Assembly: GCA_045660065.1 (NCBI GenBank)
Contig: JAZRDC010000084.1
Span: forward strand, 1 to 15,774
Direction: 5' to 3'
Origin: RGIG2094 sp045660065
GTDB lineage: Bacteria; Bacillota; Clostridia; RGIG6154
Length of the DNA stretch: 15,774 bases
Shown piece after piece: positions 6,341-14,886 of this stretch (positions are counted from its first letter, which is position 1; each line of letters opens with the position of its first letter). The notes under the pieces were generated by a model. It was not told where the DNA came from and did no database searches. It saw only the letters and a program-made list of their open reading frames with translations. The position numbers and the translations under genes were made by a program.

Positions 6341-7528
6341 ATGGATAACAAGAAAACCGTAGTTATTGGTGTTACAGGCGGAATAGCTGCTTATAAAGCG
6401 TGCGAACTTGTAAGCCGCTTGGTTAAAAAGAATATTAATACAGTTGTGGTCATGACAAAGTCTGCAACTGAATTTGTTGCACCCTATACTTTTATGACTT
6501 TAACCGGTAACAAGGTTATTACCGATATGTTTGAAGTACCTCAGAATTTTGAAGTTGAGCACATTTCCGTCGCAAAGCAGGCGGATTTGTTTGTTATAGT
6601 TCCTGCGACCGCAAATGTTATTGGAAAAATAGCAGGCGGCATTGCAGACGACTTTTTAACAACAACTGTTATGGCTACAAAAGCACCTGTTCTTATTGCT
6701 CCTGCAATGAATACCAATATGTGGCAAAACCCTATTCTTCAGAAAAATATTTCTTTTCTTAAAGAACTGGGCTATAAATTTGTCGATCCTGCTTCGGGCA
6801 GATTGGCATGTGGCGATATTGGTGCAGGAAAACTTGCTGAAGTTGATGATATTGAGCAGGCAATCGAAATTGAACTTTGCTCTGATAAAGATCTTAAAGG
6901 TAAAAAAGTTTTGGTTACAGCAGGCGCTACTGTTGAACACATTGATCCTGTGAGATACATTACAAATCCATCATCGGGCAAAATGGGACTTTCTATTGCT
7001 AAGGTTGCACGAAACCGTGGCGCAGAGGTAACGCTTATTGCCGGTAATACTGAGTTTAAAGATGTTTACGGAGTTAATGTTGTAAGAGTCGGCTCTGCAT
7101 TGAAAATGCAAGAAGCAGTGATGGAACACTTTGACGAAGCAGATATTGTTGTTAAAAGTGCTGCAGTTGGTGATTATAGAGCAAGTAATGTTGCAGAACA
7201 TAAAATCAAGAAAAATGATGATAATTTAGTTATCAATCTTATAAAAAATCCTGACATTTTAAAGCAGTTAGGCGAAAAAAAGCAGCATCAGATTTTAGTG
7301 GGCTTTTGTATGGAAACCGAAAATCTGGAAGAAAATGCTTTAAAAAAATTGAATGGTAAAAATCTTGATATGATTGTTGCCAATTCGCTTCTTACTGACG
7401 GCGCAGGTTTTAAATCAGATACAAATATTGTAACCATTTATACAAAAAATGGCGATAAATTCCAGTTGCCTATTATGTCAAAAGAAGAAGTTGCACAAGA
7501 AATTTTCAACAAGGTTTTAGAGTTATGA
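6341..7528 (+). CDS. coaBC: Bifunctional phosphopantothenoylcysteine decarboxylase / phosphopantothenate-cysteine ligase
   Basis: A 395-residue fusion enzyme for two consecutive steps of coenzyme A synthesis. CoaB joins 4'-phosphopantothenate to cysteine and CoaC decarboxylates the product using FMN. The CoaC domain (about 1-180) shows GVTGGIAAYKACEL (10-23), catalytic His74 in EVEHIS, PAMNTNMW (121-128) with the conserved Asn124, and RLACGDIGAGKLAE (154-167) with the catalytic Cys157. The CoaB domain (about 187-395) shows VLVTAGATVEHIDPVRYI (190-207), NPSSGKMG (209-216), KSAAVGDYR (272-280), HKIKK (287-291) with the conserved lysine, and NPDIL (303-307). AVGDYR replaces the more common AVADYR, a conservative change. 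A GGAGA site sits 5 bases before the ATG. The stop overlaps the priA start by 4 bases. Confidence 0.96.
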   Translation: MDNKKTVVIGVTGGIAAYKACELVSRLVKKNINTVVVMTKSATEFVAPYTFMTLTGNKVITDMFEVPQNFEVEHISVAKQADLFVIVPATANVIGKIAGGIADDFLTTTVMATKAPVLIAPAMNTNMWQNPILQKNISFLKELGYKFVDPASGRLACGDIGAGKLAEVDDIEQAIEIELCSDKDLKGKKVLVTAGATVEHIDPVRYITNPSSGKMGLSIAKVARNRGAEVTLIAGNTEFKDVYGVNVVRVGSALKMQEAVMEHFDEADIVVKSAAVGDYRASNVAEHKIKKNDDNLVINLIKNPDILKQLGEKKQHQILVGFCMETENLEENALKKLNGKNLDMIVANSLLTDGAGFKSDTNIVTIYTKNGDKFQLPIMSKEEVAQEIFNKVLEL

Positions 7529-9762
7529 GTTCTGTTAAGGTAGCAAAAGTTATAATTAACAACCCGTCTAAAGCAGTTGATAAATGTTTTGATTATCTTT
7601 TTGATGATGCAAATATCGGGGACCATGTTATTGTACCATTTGGTCGAGGCAATACCAAAACAGATGGTGTTGTTATCGGGTTCGGCGAAACTGAAGATGT
7701 TAACAAACTCAAAAAAATTGAGTGCGTGCAAGGCAGAATTCTCTCTGAGAAAAACATTCAACTTTTAAAGTGGATGAGAAATAGATGCGTTTGCACTTAT
7801 TATGATTGTCTGAAAGAATTGTTACCGCCCGGCGCCATGTCAGGGAAGAAAAGAAGTTATTCGGGAGTTGGCGAAAAAACTCAAAAATATGCTCGTATGT
7901 GTTTAGATGGTGAATATTTGGATGAACTTATTTCTGAATTGATAAATAAAGCCCCTGCACAGGCGAGAGTTATAGAAATTTTGTGTCAGTTTGAGGAATT
8001 ACCGGTAGTAGATCTTGGTGAACTTGCGATGACTACAAGAAATACTATAAGTAGTCTTGCTAAAAAAGGTTATATTGAGATTTTTGATAAATCAGTTGAA
8101 AGAAATCCTTTTTCTGAAGAAAATTTTGAAAAAAGTAAGCCGCTTATTCCTAATAAAGAGCAAAAAAATGCGATAGATTTTATTAATGAAAGAATAGATT
8201 CTGAATTATATTGCGGAATTCTTCTGCGAGGAATTACTGGCAGCGGAAAAACAGAGGTTTATTTGCAGTCTGTTGCCCATGCTATTGAACGTGGGAAAAA
8301 AGCAATTATTTTAGTGCCTGAAATTTCACTTACACCACAGATGTCTGAAAGATTTAAAAGCAGACTTGGCAATAAAGTTGCAATCTTTCATAGCGGTCTT
8401 TCAATTGGAGAAAGGTTTGATAGTTGGAATAAAATCAAATCTGGCGAGGTTGATGTTGTTGTTGGTGCAAGGTCTGCAATTTTTACACCAATAGATAATG
8501 TAGGAATAATTGTTGTAGACGAAGAACACGAGAATTCGTATAAATCAGATATGTCGCCTAAATATGACGCAAGGGAAGTAGCAGAAGAACTTTGTAAACT
8601 CCATAAAGCACCTTTGGTTCTCGCTTCAGCAACTCCAAGTATGAAGAGTGCTTATCGTGCGGTAAAAGGCGATTTGAAACTGTTACAGATAAAGAACAGA
8701 TATAATAATGTTGAACTTCCTGATGTTGATATTGTAGATTTAAGATATGAACTTTCCAACGGGAATAAATCATTCTTGAGCCTGCAACTCCAACAAGAGA
8801 TAAGAAAGAATATAGATAACGGGCAGCAGACAATTTTATTTCTGAACAGAAGAGGATTTTCCACTTTTGTTTCTTGCAGAAGTTGTGGTTTTGTTGCTAC
8901 CTGTCCTGAATGTGATATTGCTCTTACTTATCATAAGTTCAACGATACTTTAACTTGCCACTATTGTGGTTATACTATTAAAAATTATGCTCTGTGCCCA
9001 AAATGTAAAAGTTCAGCTATCAGATATTTTGGAATAGGCACACAGAGAGTTGAAGAAGAATTAAACAACTTATTTCCTGATGCAACAGTCATCAGAATGG
9101 ATAATGATACCACAAGAGGTAAGTTGTCTCATCATAAAATTTTAAAAAAATTCAGTGAAGAAAAAATAGATATCCTTGTTGGAACACAAATGATTACCAA
9201 AGGTCTGGATTTTCCAAATGTTTCTCTTGTTGGAGTGTTGGCTGCTGATATGATGCTTTATGTAGATGACTATCAGGCGGCAGAAAGAACATTTCAATTA
9301 ATAACACAGGTCTGTGGCAGAGCAGGGCGAGGAGAAACCAAAGGACGTGCTGTAATACAGACTTATTCTCCTGACCATTGGGTTATTGAATGTGCTTCAA
9401 AACAGGATTTTAAAGAGTTTTACAGAAAAGAGATTTCTTTAAGAAACAGTATGTCTTATCCGCCTTTTGGCGATATTATAAATGTTGTAGTAAGCGGAGA
9501 AAACGGCAATGAAGTAAAAAGTGTTATCAGTAATATTGCCCGTAAACTTTCCGATGGGTTTAATCAAAGTGAGATAACTTATTCACTGTTAGGACCTACT
9601 CCGGCACCGCTTTCAAAAATCAACAATAAATTCAGGTGGAGATTTATTGTTAAGTGTTGCACAAACGAATTTGTGCGTGAACTGTTAAGGGAAAGTGTAA
9701 AAGCACCTCCTAAATCAGATATAACAGTTTCTTTGGATATCAATCCAAACAATATGATGTAA
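7525..9762 (+). CDS. priA: Primosomal protein N', replication restart helicase PriA
   Basis: A 745-residue superfamily 2 DNA helicase that recognises stalled forks and D-loops and reloads the replicative helicase. The N-terminal region (about 1-200) contains the 3'-DNA-binding and winged-helix parts. Walker A GITGSGKT is at 236-243, PEISLTPQM at 265-273, the Walker B DEEH box at 332-335 and SATPS at 368-372. The zinc-binding insert has all eight cysteines (451, 454, 460, 463, 478, 481, 491, 494), enough for two zinc ions. Later helicase motifs include GTQMITKGLDFPNV (553-566) and QVCGRAGRG (595-603). The ATG overlaps the coaBC stop as ATGA, a typical coupled arrangement, with only a weak AAGG site upstream. 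No frameshift or missing motif was seen, so it should be functional. The length is within the family range. Confidence 0.96.
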   Translation: MSSVKVAKVIINNPSKAVDKCFDYLFDDANIGDHVIVPFGRGNTKTDGVVIGFGETEDVNKLKKIECVQGRILSEKNIQLLKWMRNRCVCTYYDCLKELLPPGAMSGKKRSYSGVGEKTQKYARMCLDGEYLDELISELINKAPAQARVIEILCQFEELPVVDLGELAMTTRNTISSLAKKGYIEIFDKSVERNPFSEENFEKSKPLIPNKEQKNAIDFINERIDSELYCGILLRGITGSGKTEVYLQSVAHAIERGKKAIILVPEISLTPQMSERFKSRLGNKVAIFHSGLSIGERFDSWNKIKSGEVDVVVGARSAIFTPIDNVGIIVVDEEHENSYKSDMSPKYDAREVAEELCKLHKAPLVLASATPSMKSAYRAVKGDLKLLQIKNRYNNVELPDVDIVDLRYELSNGNKSFLSLQLQQEIRKNIDNGQQTILFLNRRGFSTFVSCRSCGFVATCPECDIALTYHKFNDTLTCHYCGYTIKNYALCPKCKSSAIRYFGIGTQRVEEELNNLFPDATVIRMDNDTTRGKLSHHKILKKFSEEKIDILVGTQMITKGLDFPNVSLVGVLAADMMLYVDDYQAAERTFQLITQVCGRAGRGETKGRAVIQTYSPDHWVIECASKQDFKEFYRKEISLRNSMSYPPFGDIINVVVSGENGNEVKSVISNIARKLSDGFNQSEITYSLLGPTPAPLSKINNKFRWRFIVKCCTNEFVRELLRESVKAPPKSDITVSLDINPNNMM

Positions 9763-9781
9763 ATTATTAAGGAGAATTATA

Positions 9782-10252
9782 ATGGCTATCAGGAACATAG
9801 TAAAAAAAGGTGATGACATTTTAAGAAAAAAATGCCGTGATGTAATAAACTTCGACGGCAGACTTCATTATTTACTTGATGATATGAAAGATACTATGAA
9901 AGAGGCAAATGGTGTTGGTCTTGCAGCACCACAGGTTGGGATTTTGCGTAATGTTTGCATAATTGAAACAGAAGAAACAGGACTTATTGAGTGTGTAAAT
10001 CCTGAAATCCTTGATACAAAAGGCAAACATATTGATCAGGAAGGTTGTCTTAGTTGTCCTGGTGAAGCAGGATATGTAGAGAGACCTGCTATTGTGAAAT
10101 TTAAGGCAGTTGACAGATTTGGTAAACCTTTTGAAATGGTTGTAAAAGGTCTTGCAGCAAGAGCAATTTGCCATGAGACAGATCATTTGGTAGGAACATT
10201 ATTTGTTGATAAAATCATTCCTGATTATGAAGGTGAAGAAGACAATGATTAG
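9782..10252 (+). CDS. def: Peptide deformylase
   Basis: A 156-residue metalloenzyme that removes the formyl group from the initiator methionine of new proteins at the ribosome exit. All three family motifs are present: GVGLAAPQVG (44-53), EGCLSCPG (87-94) with metal ligand Cys89, and HETDHL (131-136) with metal ligands His131 and His135 and catalytic Glu132. The length fits the compact clostridial form, with an acidic C-terminal tail (YEGEEDND). An AAGGAGA site precedes the ATG. The stop overlaps the fmt start by 8 bases, so the enzymes that add and remove the formyl group are probably translated together. Confidence 0.96.
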   Translation: MAIRNIVKKGDDILRKKCRDVINFDGRLHYLLDDMKDTMKEANGVGLAAPQVGILRNVCIIETEETGLIECVNPEILDTKGKHIDQEGCLSCPGEAGYVERPAIVKFKAVDRFGKPFEMVVKGLAARAICHETDHLVGTLFVDKIIPDYEGEEDND

Positions 10253-11198
10253 AACTTTGTTTATGGGCACACCTGATTTTGCTGTGCCTTGTCTTAAAAT
10301 GTTAAACGAAAGAGAAAACATTGAATTGGTTGGTGTCATTTCTCAGCCTGACAGGCAAAAGGGCAGAGGGTATAAAATGTTACCTCCGCCTGTTAAAGAG
10401 TTTGCTTTAGAGGTAGGTCTTGATGTATATCAGCCTGAAAGTGTTAAGGATGAAGAATTTAATGACTTGTTAAAAAAACTCAATCCTGAACTTATTATAG
10501 TTATTGCATATGGAAGAATTCTTCCATCTTTTGTTCTTGAATTCCCCAAATTTGGTTGCATTAATGTTCATGCATCACTTTTACCTAAATACAGAGGTGC
10601 TGCACCTATTCAGTGGAGTGTAATTAATGGTGAAACCAAAACAGGGGTTGCAACTATGCTTATGGACGAAGGCCTTGATACCGGCGATATGCTTGTTGTA
10701 AAGGAAATTGATATTTTACCTGACGATACTTCAGGCAGTATGTTTGATAAACTTTCAGGTCTTGGTGTTGAGGTACTTTCGGAGACAATTGACAGAATAA
10801 ATAATGGCACATTGGAAAGAATACCGCAAAATCATAGTGAAATGACATATGCTCCTATGATTTCCAAAGAAATGAGTTATATTGATTTTTCAATGAGTGC
10901 AAAAAAAATTTGGTGTCTTGTTCGTGGGTTGAATCCTTCACCTGGTGCAAAGGCATATTTAGACGGTAAAATTCTTAAAATTATAAAAGCAGAAGTTGCT
11001 GATATCAGTAATTTGAAATCAGGTCAGATTGTAATTAAAAATGGCGAGTTTTATGTCGGCTGTGGCGAAAATTCATCAATTAAATTACTTACAATTCAGC
11101 CTGAAGGTAAAAAGCCAATGGGGGCTTGTGATTTTGTCAAAGGTTATAAATTTAACGAGGAGGCATATTTATGTTCTACTTTGACACAGGATATTTAA
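10245..11198 (+). CDS. fmt: Methionyl-tRNA formyltransferase
   Basis: A 317-residue cytoplasmic enzyme that formylates Met-tRNA(fMet) from 10-formyltetrahydrofolate for translation initiation. The N-terminus reads MIRTLFMGTPDFA, the usual family start. The ATG at 10245 has AAGGTG 9 bases upstream, so longer in-frame starts (10203, 10227) were rejected. The catalytic domain holds INVHASLLPKYRGAAPIQW (106-124) with Asn107 and His109, and MDEGLDTGDM (140-149) with Asp145, the expected catalytic triad. The C-terminal tRNA-binding domain starts near 205 and includes VRGLNPSPGA (226-235). Length is close to the E. coli enzyme. It overlaps def by 8 bases and the following metallopeptidase gene by 28, which is unusually deep. 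Confidence 0.96.
   Translation: MIRTLFMGTPDFAVPCLKMLNERENIELVGVISQPDRQKGRGYKMLPPPVKEFALEVGLDVYQPESVKDEEFNDLLKKLNPELIIVIAYGRILPSFVLEFPKFGCINVHASLLPKYRGAAPIQWSVINGETKTGVATMLMDEGLDTGDMLVVKEIDILPDDTSGSMFDKLSGLGVEVLSETIDRINNGTLERIPQNHSEMTYAPMISKEMSYIDFSMSAKKIWCLVRGLNPSPGAKAYLDGKILKIIKAEVADISNLKSGQIVIKNGEFYVGCGENSSIKLLTIQPEGKKPMGACDFVKGYKFNEEAYLCSTLTQDI
11157..11163 (+). promoter_or_regulatory. Ribosome binding site of the metallopeptidase gene inside fmt
   Basis: GAGGAGG lies 7 bases before the ATG at 11171, within the final codons of fmt. Its strength argues that the 28-base overlap is real rather than a wrongly chosen start. Confidence 0.7.
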
Positions 11199-11854
11199 TT
11201 TTTGTATTACCTGCAATTATTATTGCGATGATTGCTCAAAGTAATGTAAGTTCAACTTTTAATAAATACAGTAAGGTTATTAATACCCGCGGAATTACAG
11301 GGGCAGAAGTTGCTCAGAAAATCTTGAATTTATATGGAATTTATGATGTAACTGTAGAGAGAGTTTCAGGTAATCTGACAGATCATTTTGACCCAAGAAC
11401 AAAAGTAATAAGATTGTCTGACAGTGTTTATTCCAGCACATCGGTAGCGGCTTTAGGTGTTGCTGCACATGAAACCGGTCATGCTATTCAGCATAATATC
11501 GGGTATTTGCCAATAAAAATGAGAAATGCAGTTTTGCCTGTTGCAAACATAGGTTCAAGTCTTGCTTTTCCGTTGGTTATTATGGGAATAATTTTTTCAT
11601 TTTCAGCATTGGTTAATTTTGGAATAATTTTATTTTCTGCTGTAGTGTTATTTCAGTTAGTAACACTTCCTGTAGAATTTAACGCAAGCAGACGCGCAAT
11701 ATCAGTTATGGAACAACAGTATATTTTATCTGATTCTGAACTCTTTGGTGCTAAAAAAGTTTTATCTGCTGCTGCGATGACATATGTTGCTGCAACTATT
11801 GTGGCTTTAGGTAACCTTTTAAGATTGATAGGATTGGCAAGAAGAAACGATTAA
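11171..11854 (+). CDS. Membrane neutral zinc metallopeptidase (YugP/Zn_peptidase_2 family)
   Basis: A 227-residue integral membrane protein of the Zn_peptidase_2 family, relatives of B. subtilis YugP. A first hydrophobic helix spans about 8-24. The HExxH zinc motif AAHETGHAIQH is at 98-108 with ligands His100 and His104 and catalytic Glu101. Further membrane helices lie near 126-147, 148-168 and 198-220. LPVEFNASRRA (166-176) follows the third helix, and its Glu169 is a plausible third zinc ligand. DHFDPRTKVIRLSD (71-84) is a conserved pre-catalytic strand region. The family's physiological substrates are unknown to me; membrane protein quality control is a reasonable guess only. The start is set by GAGGAGG. 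It lies between fmt and rsmB, a position with no counterpart in the B. subtilis cluster, and stops 1 base before the rsmB ATG. Confidence 0.88.
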   Translation: MFYFDTGYLIFVLPAIIIAMIAQSNVSSTFNKYSKVINTRGITGAEVAQKILNLYGIYDVTVERVSGNLTDHFDPRTKVIRLSDSVYSSTSVAALGVAAHETGHAIQHNIGYLPIKMRNAVLPVANIGSSLAFPLVIMGIIFSFSALVNFGIILFSAVVLFQLVTLPVEFNASRRAISVMEQQYILSDSELFGAKKVLSAAAMTYVAATIVALGNLLRLIGLARRND

Positions 11855-11855
11855 T

Positions 11856-13112
11856 ATGAAAGCAAGAGAATTAGCATTAAATATTTTAAATAAATATGAA
11901 AATGACAAAAATTATATAAATCTTGAATTGAAATCTGCATTAAATGGTGTGGAAACATTAGAAAAAGCACTGGCAACTGAACTGATTTATGGTGTAATCA
12001 GATACAGATTAAATCTTGATTATGTAAGAAATTTGTTTTCAAAACTAAAGGAAAACAAATTTACTGACAGTGTTAAAAATATTTTAAGGCTCGGAATTTA
12101 TCAGATTTTATATCTTGACAAAATTCCCGATTCTGCTGCGTGTAACGAGAGTGTAAAACTTGCATACAAGTATGCAAATAAAGGGGCAGTAGGTTTTATT
12201 AATGCAGTTTTAAGAAAAGTTGCAAAAGAGAAAAATAACATTTCCTATCCTGAAGATAAAAAAGAATTTTTTCAGGTAAAGTATTCTTTCCCAGAAGAAA
12301 TTGTTAATGTGTTTATAAGAGATTTTGGTGTAGATAAAGCAGAAACTGTGCTGCAATCTTCAAATATCAATAAAGGAATAACACTAAGACCTAATCTTTT
12401 GAAAATTTCTAAACAACAGTTTTGTGGAATGTTAGAAAAGGCGAATGCAGATTTTATAGAGGATGAGAATGTTTTTGTTGTTAAAAACTTTTCTCATATT
12501 TCTTTGAAAGGGTTTGAGAAAGGGTTATATACCATTCAGGATAAAGCATCTGTTGAAGCGGCTGTGCTGTTAGCACCTGTTCCTGGTGAAATGGTGCTTG
12601 ATTTGTGTGCTGCACCAGGTGGTAAGTCCTGTTGTATGGCACAATTAATGAATAATACAGGCACAATTATTGCTTGTGATTTGCACGAGCATCGCACAAA
12701 ACTAATATCAAAGACTGCGGACAGATTAGGTATTAATATTATTGATACTCTTGTTAATGATGGTGAAGTTTTCAGGGAAGAATTTTTTGAGAAATTTGAC
12801 AGAATTCTTGTCGATGTGCCTTGTTCGGGACTAGGGGTAATCTCTAAAAAGCCTGACATTAAGTGGGCGGACCATAATTTTGACAGTTTGTCTGTTTTGC
12901 AGTATAATATATTAAAAAATGCAGTCAGATATTTAAAACCAGGTGGAGTGCTGGTTTACAGCACCTGTACTCTTAATAGCACAGAAAACTGTAATGTAGT
13001 AGATAAAGTTGTGGAAGAATTTCCGGAACTTACAAAATACGTCGAACATCTTTTGTTGCCGTGTGCAACCAATGATGGATTTTATATGTGCAGAATTTTA
13101 AAGGAAAAATAA
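11856..13112 (+). CDS. rsmB: 16S rRNA (cytosine-5-)-methyltransferase RsmB
   Basis: A 418-residue protein that makes 5-methylcytosine at position 967 (E. coli numbering) of 16S rRNA using SAM. An N-terminal NusB-like RNA-binding domain (about 1-125) includes ALATELIYGVIRYR (38-51), ILRLGIYQILYLD (76-88) and FINAVLRK (114-121). The methyltransferase domain includes VLDLCAAPGGKS (247-258), the SAM loop; DVPCSGLGVISKKPDI (320-335) with Cys323; and YSTCTLNSTEN (368-378) with Cys371. Two cysteines in these motifs are the hallmark of m5C methyltransferases, one attacking the base and one releasing the product. Length is normal. The ATG is 1 base after the metallopeptidase stop, with only a weak purine-rich site, suggesting coupled translation. 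Confidence 0.95.
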   Translation: MKARELALNILNKYENDKNYINLELKSALNGVETLEKALATELIYGVIRYRLNLDYVRNLFSKLKENKFTDSVKNILRLGIYQILYLDKIPDSAACNESVKLAYKYANKGAVGFINAVLRKVAKEKNNISYPEDKKEFFQVKYSFPEEIVNVFIRDFGVDKAETVLQSSNINKGITLRPNLLKISKQQFCGMLEKANADFIEDENVFVVKNFSHISLKGFEKGLYTIQDKASVEAAVLLAPVPGEMVLDLCAAPGGKSCCMAQLMNNTGTIIACDLHEHRTKLISKTADRLGINIIDTLVNDGEVFREEFFEKFDRILVDVPCSGLGVISKKPDIKWADHNFDSLSVLQYNILKNAVRYLKPGGVLVYSTCTLNSTENCNVVDKVVEEFPELTKYVEHLLLPCATNDGFYMCRILKEK

Positions 13113-13113
13113 A

Positions 13114-14154
13114 ATGGAAAAAGTCAGATTAAAAGATTTAACTTTTGATGAATTAACTGAATATTTTTTGTCAATAGGGCAAAAAAAATATCGTGCAAAG
13201 CAAGTGTATGAGTGGTTATATAAGGGTGTAGAAAGTTTTGATGAAATGACTAATCTTTCTAAAGAATTGAGAGAACAACTTGAAGAATTATGCACCATAA
13301 CTACTTTGAAAATTTTGCGTAAACAAGTTTCAAAAGATGGCACAATAAAATATCTGTTTGAACTGTCAGATGGTGAAACTGTTGAAAGTGTACTTATGGA
13401 TTACAAGCACGGACATCCTATTTGTATTTCAACACAGGTTGGCTGCAATATGGGTTGTAAGTTCTGTGCATCAACTCTGGGAGGCAAAGTCAGAAACCTT
13501 ACTGCGGGCGAAATTGCAGATCAGGTAATTTTTGCTTCTAAAGACAGTGGATGCAGCATTTCCAACATAGTTTTGATGGGAATGGGTGAACCTTTAGATA
13601 ACTATGAACATGTTACCAAGTTTATCAGAAATATTAACCATCACGCAGGAATGAATATAGGTGCCCGACATATAGCACTTTCTACCTGCGGAATTGTTCC
13701 AAAAATTATTCAACTTGCAGATGAAGGTTTGCCAGTTACTTTGTCGGTATCACTGCACGCGCCTACTGATGAAAAGCGCTCTGAAATAATGCCGATAAAT
13801 AAAAAATATAATATAAATGAATTAATGAAAGCGCTTGATTATTATGTTGCAAAAACTAACAGAAGAGTTACTTTTGAATATTCTCTTATTAGTGGAGTAA
13901 ATGATTCAGTTAAAACTGCAAATGCTTTGCTGAAATTAATCAAAGGCAAATTGTGCCATGTGAATTTGATACCTGTTAACAGCGTAAGAGAAACTGGTTT
14001 TGTAAAAAGTACACCTGAAGACATTCAGGCTTTCAGGAATGTTTTAGAACAAAATGGTGTTACAACTACAGTTCGCCGAGAACTTGGAAGTGATATTGAT
14101 GCTTCTTGTGGTCAACTAAGAAGAAAGCACGAACATATAGATGATGCATTGTAA
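13114..14154 (+). CDS. rlmN: Dual-specificity RNA methyltransferase RlmN (23S rRNA A2503 / tRNA A37)
   Basis: A 346-residue radical-SAM enzyme adding a methyl group to C2 of A2503 in 23S rRNA and of A37 in some tRNAs. An N-terminal helical RNA-binding part (about 1-90) precedes VGCNMGCKFCAS (109-120), where Cys111, Cys115 and Cys118 bind the 4Fe-4S cluster. Cys104, seven residues before the cluster motif, and Cys332 (ASCGQLRR) correspond to E. coli Cys118 and Cys355, the catalytic pair in which the latter carries the methyl group. MGMGEPLDNY (155-164) and SVSLHAPTDEKR (211-222) are further family motifs. This is RlmN rather than Cfr by length, housekeeping context and overall sequence. It begins 1 base after the rsmB stop and ends 15 bases before prpC. 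Confidence 0.95.
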   Translation: MEKVRLKDLTFDELTEYFLSIGQKKYRAKQVYEWLYKGVESFDEMTNLSKELREQLEELCTITTLKILRKQVSKDGTIKYLFELSDGETVESVLMDYKHGHPICISTQVGCNMGCKFCASTLGGKVRNLTAGEIADQVIFASKDSGCSISNIVLMGMGEPLDNYEHVTKFIRNINHHAGMNIGARHIALSTCGIVPKIIQLADEGLPVTLSVSLHAPTDEKRSEIMPINKKYNINELMKALDYYVAKTNRRVTFEYSLISGVNDSVKTANALLKLIKGKLCHVNLIPVNSVRETGFVKSTPEDIQAFRNVLEQNGVTTTVRRELGSDIDASCGQLRRKHEHIDDAL

Positions 14155-14169
14155 AGAGGTGAAGTTTTT

Positions 14170-14871
14170 ATGGTTAAAGCATCAGGATACACACATATAG
14201 GCAAAAGAGACAATAATGAAGATAACTTTATAACAGGCAAAAACTTCGCTGTAGTCGCTGATGGAATGGGTGGACATAATAAAGGTGAAGTTGCCAGTAA
14301 AACGGCAGTTGAATGTATTAGTGAACGACTTGAACCCTTGGGTAAAATTACTGAAAAAAATATTGTTGATGCAATAAATTATGCTAATACAACCATATTT
14401 AAAAAGGCCTGTGAAGATGATTTGATGCAGGACATGGGAACGACAATTGTAATGTGTACGTGGAATAAAAATAATGTTGTTGTTGCAAATGTTGGTGACA
14501 GCAGATGTTATCTTATTTCGGGAGAGAGTATTAAACAAATAACTACCGATCACTCTTATGTTCAAAGTCTGATTGATTCAGGTGAAATTACCGAAATTGA
14601 AGCGGAAGAACGTCCGGACAAAAATGTTATTTTACGAGCGGTTGGTTGTGAGTTAACTGTTGAAACAGACATATTCAAATTCCCGGTATCAACTGGTGAT
14701 GTTGTTATTTTATGCAGCGATGGGTTGAGTGGTGTTGTTTCTGCGCTTGATATAAAGAACATTGTGAATGAATTTAAAGACGCTGAGTGTATTTCTAAAG
14801 CGTTAGTTGATAAGGCTTATTCAAATGGCGGAACTGATAATATTACCGCCGTTACGATTATTTTTGAGTAG
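14170..14871 (+). CDS. prpC: PP2C-type Ser/Thr protein phosphatase PrpC/Stp
   Basis: A 233-residue cytoplasmic PPM-family phosphatase, the partner that reverses phosphorylation by PrkC-type kinases. Metal- and phosphate-binding motifs are complete: HIGKRDNNEDNF (9-20), VVADGMGGHNKGEVAS (28-43) with the metal-binding Asp, NVGDSRCYL (106-114), TTDHSY (124-129), ILCSDGLSGVV (180-190) and GGTDNITAVTI (220-230). It is slightly shorter than B. subtilis PrpC and ends right after the last strand, as in many clostridial relatives. An AGAGGTGA site lies 7 bases before the ATG. prkC begins 15 bases after its stop, the standard phosphatase-kinase arrangement. Confidence 0.95.
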   Translation: MVKASGYTHIGKRDNNEDNFITGKNFAVVADGMGGHNKGEVASKTAVECISERLEPLGKITEKNIVDAINYANTTIFKKACEDDLMQDMGTTIVMCTWNKNNVVVANVGDSRCYLISGESIKQITTDHSYVQSLIDSGEITEIEAEERPDKNVILRAVGCELTVETDIFKFPVSTGDVVILCSDGLSGVVSALDIKNIVNEFKDAECISKALVDKAYSNGGTDNITAVTIIFE

Positions 14872-14886
14872 TTTGGAGGTATTAGT

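Noticed and set aside
10203..10244. Extended fmt start at 10203 or 10227
   Set aside because: The family begins with the MIRTLFMGTPDF-type segment, and ATG 10245 has a properly spaced AAGGTG site.
13181..13188. Run of eight A in rlmN as a possible frameshift or slippage site
   Set aside because: The reading frame is intact on both sides and A runs are common in this A/T-rich sequence; no downstream pseudoknot or alternative product is evident.
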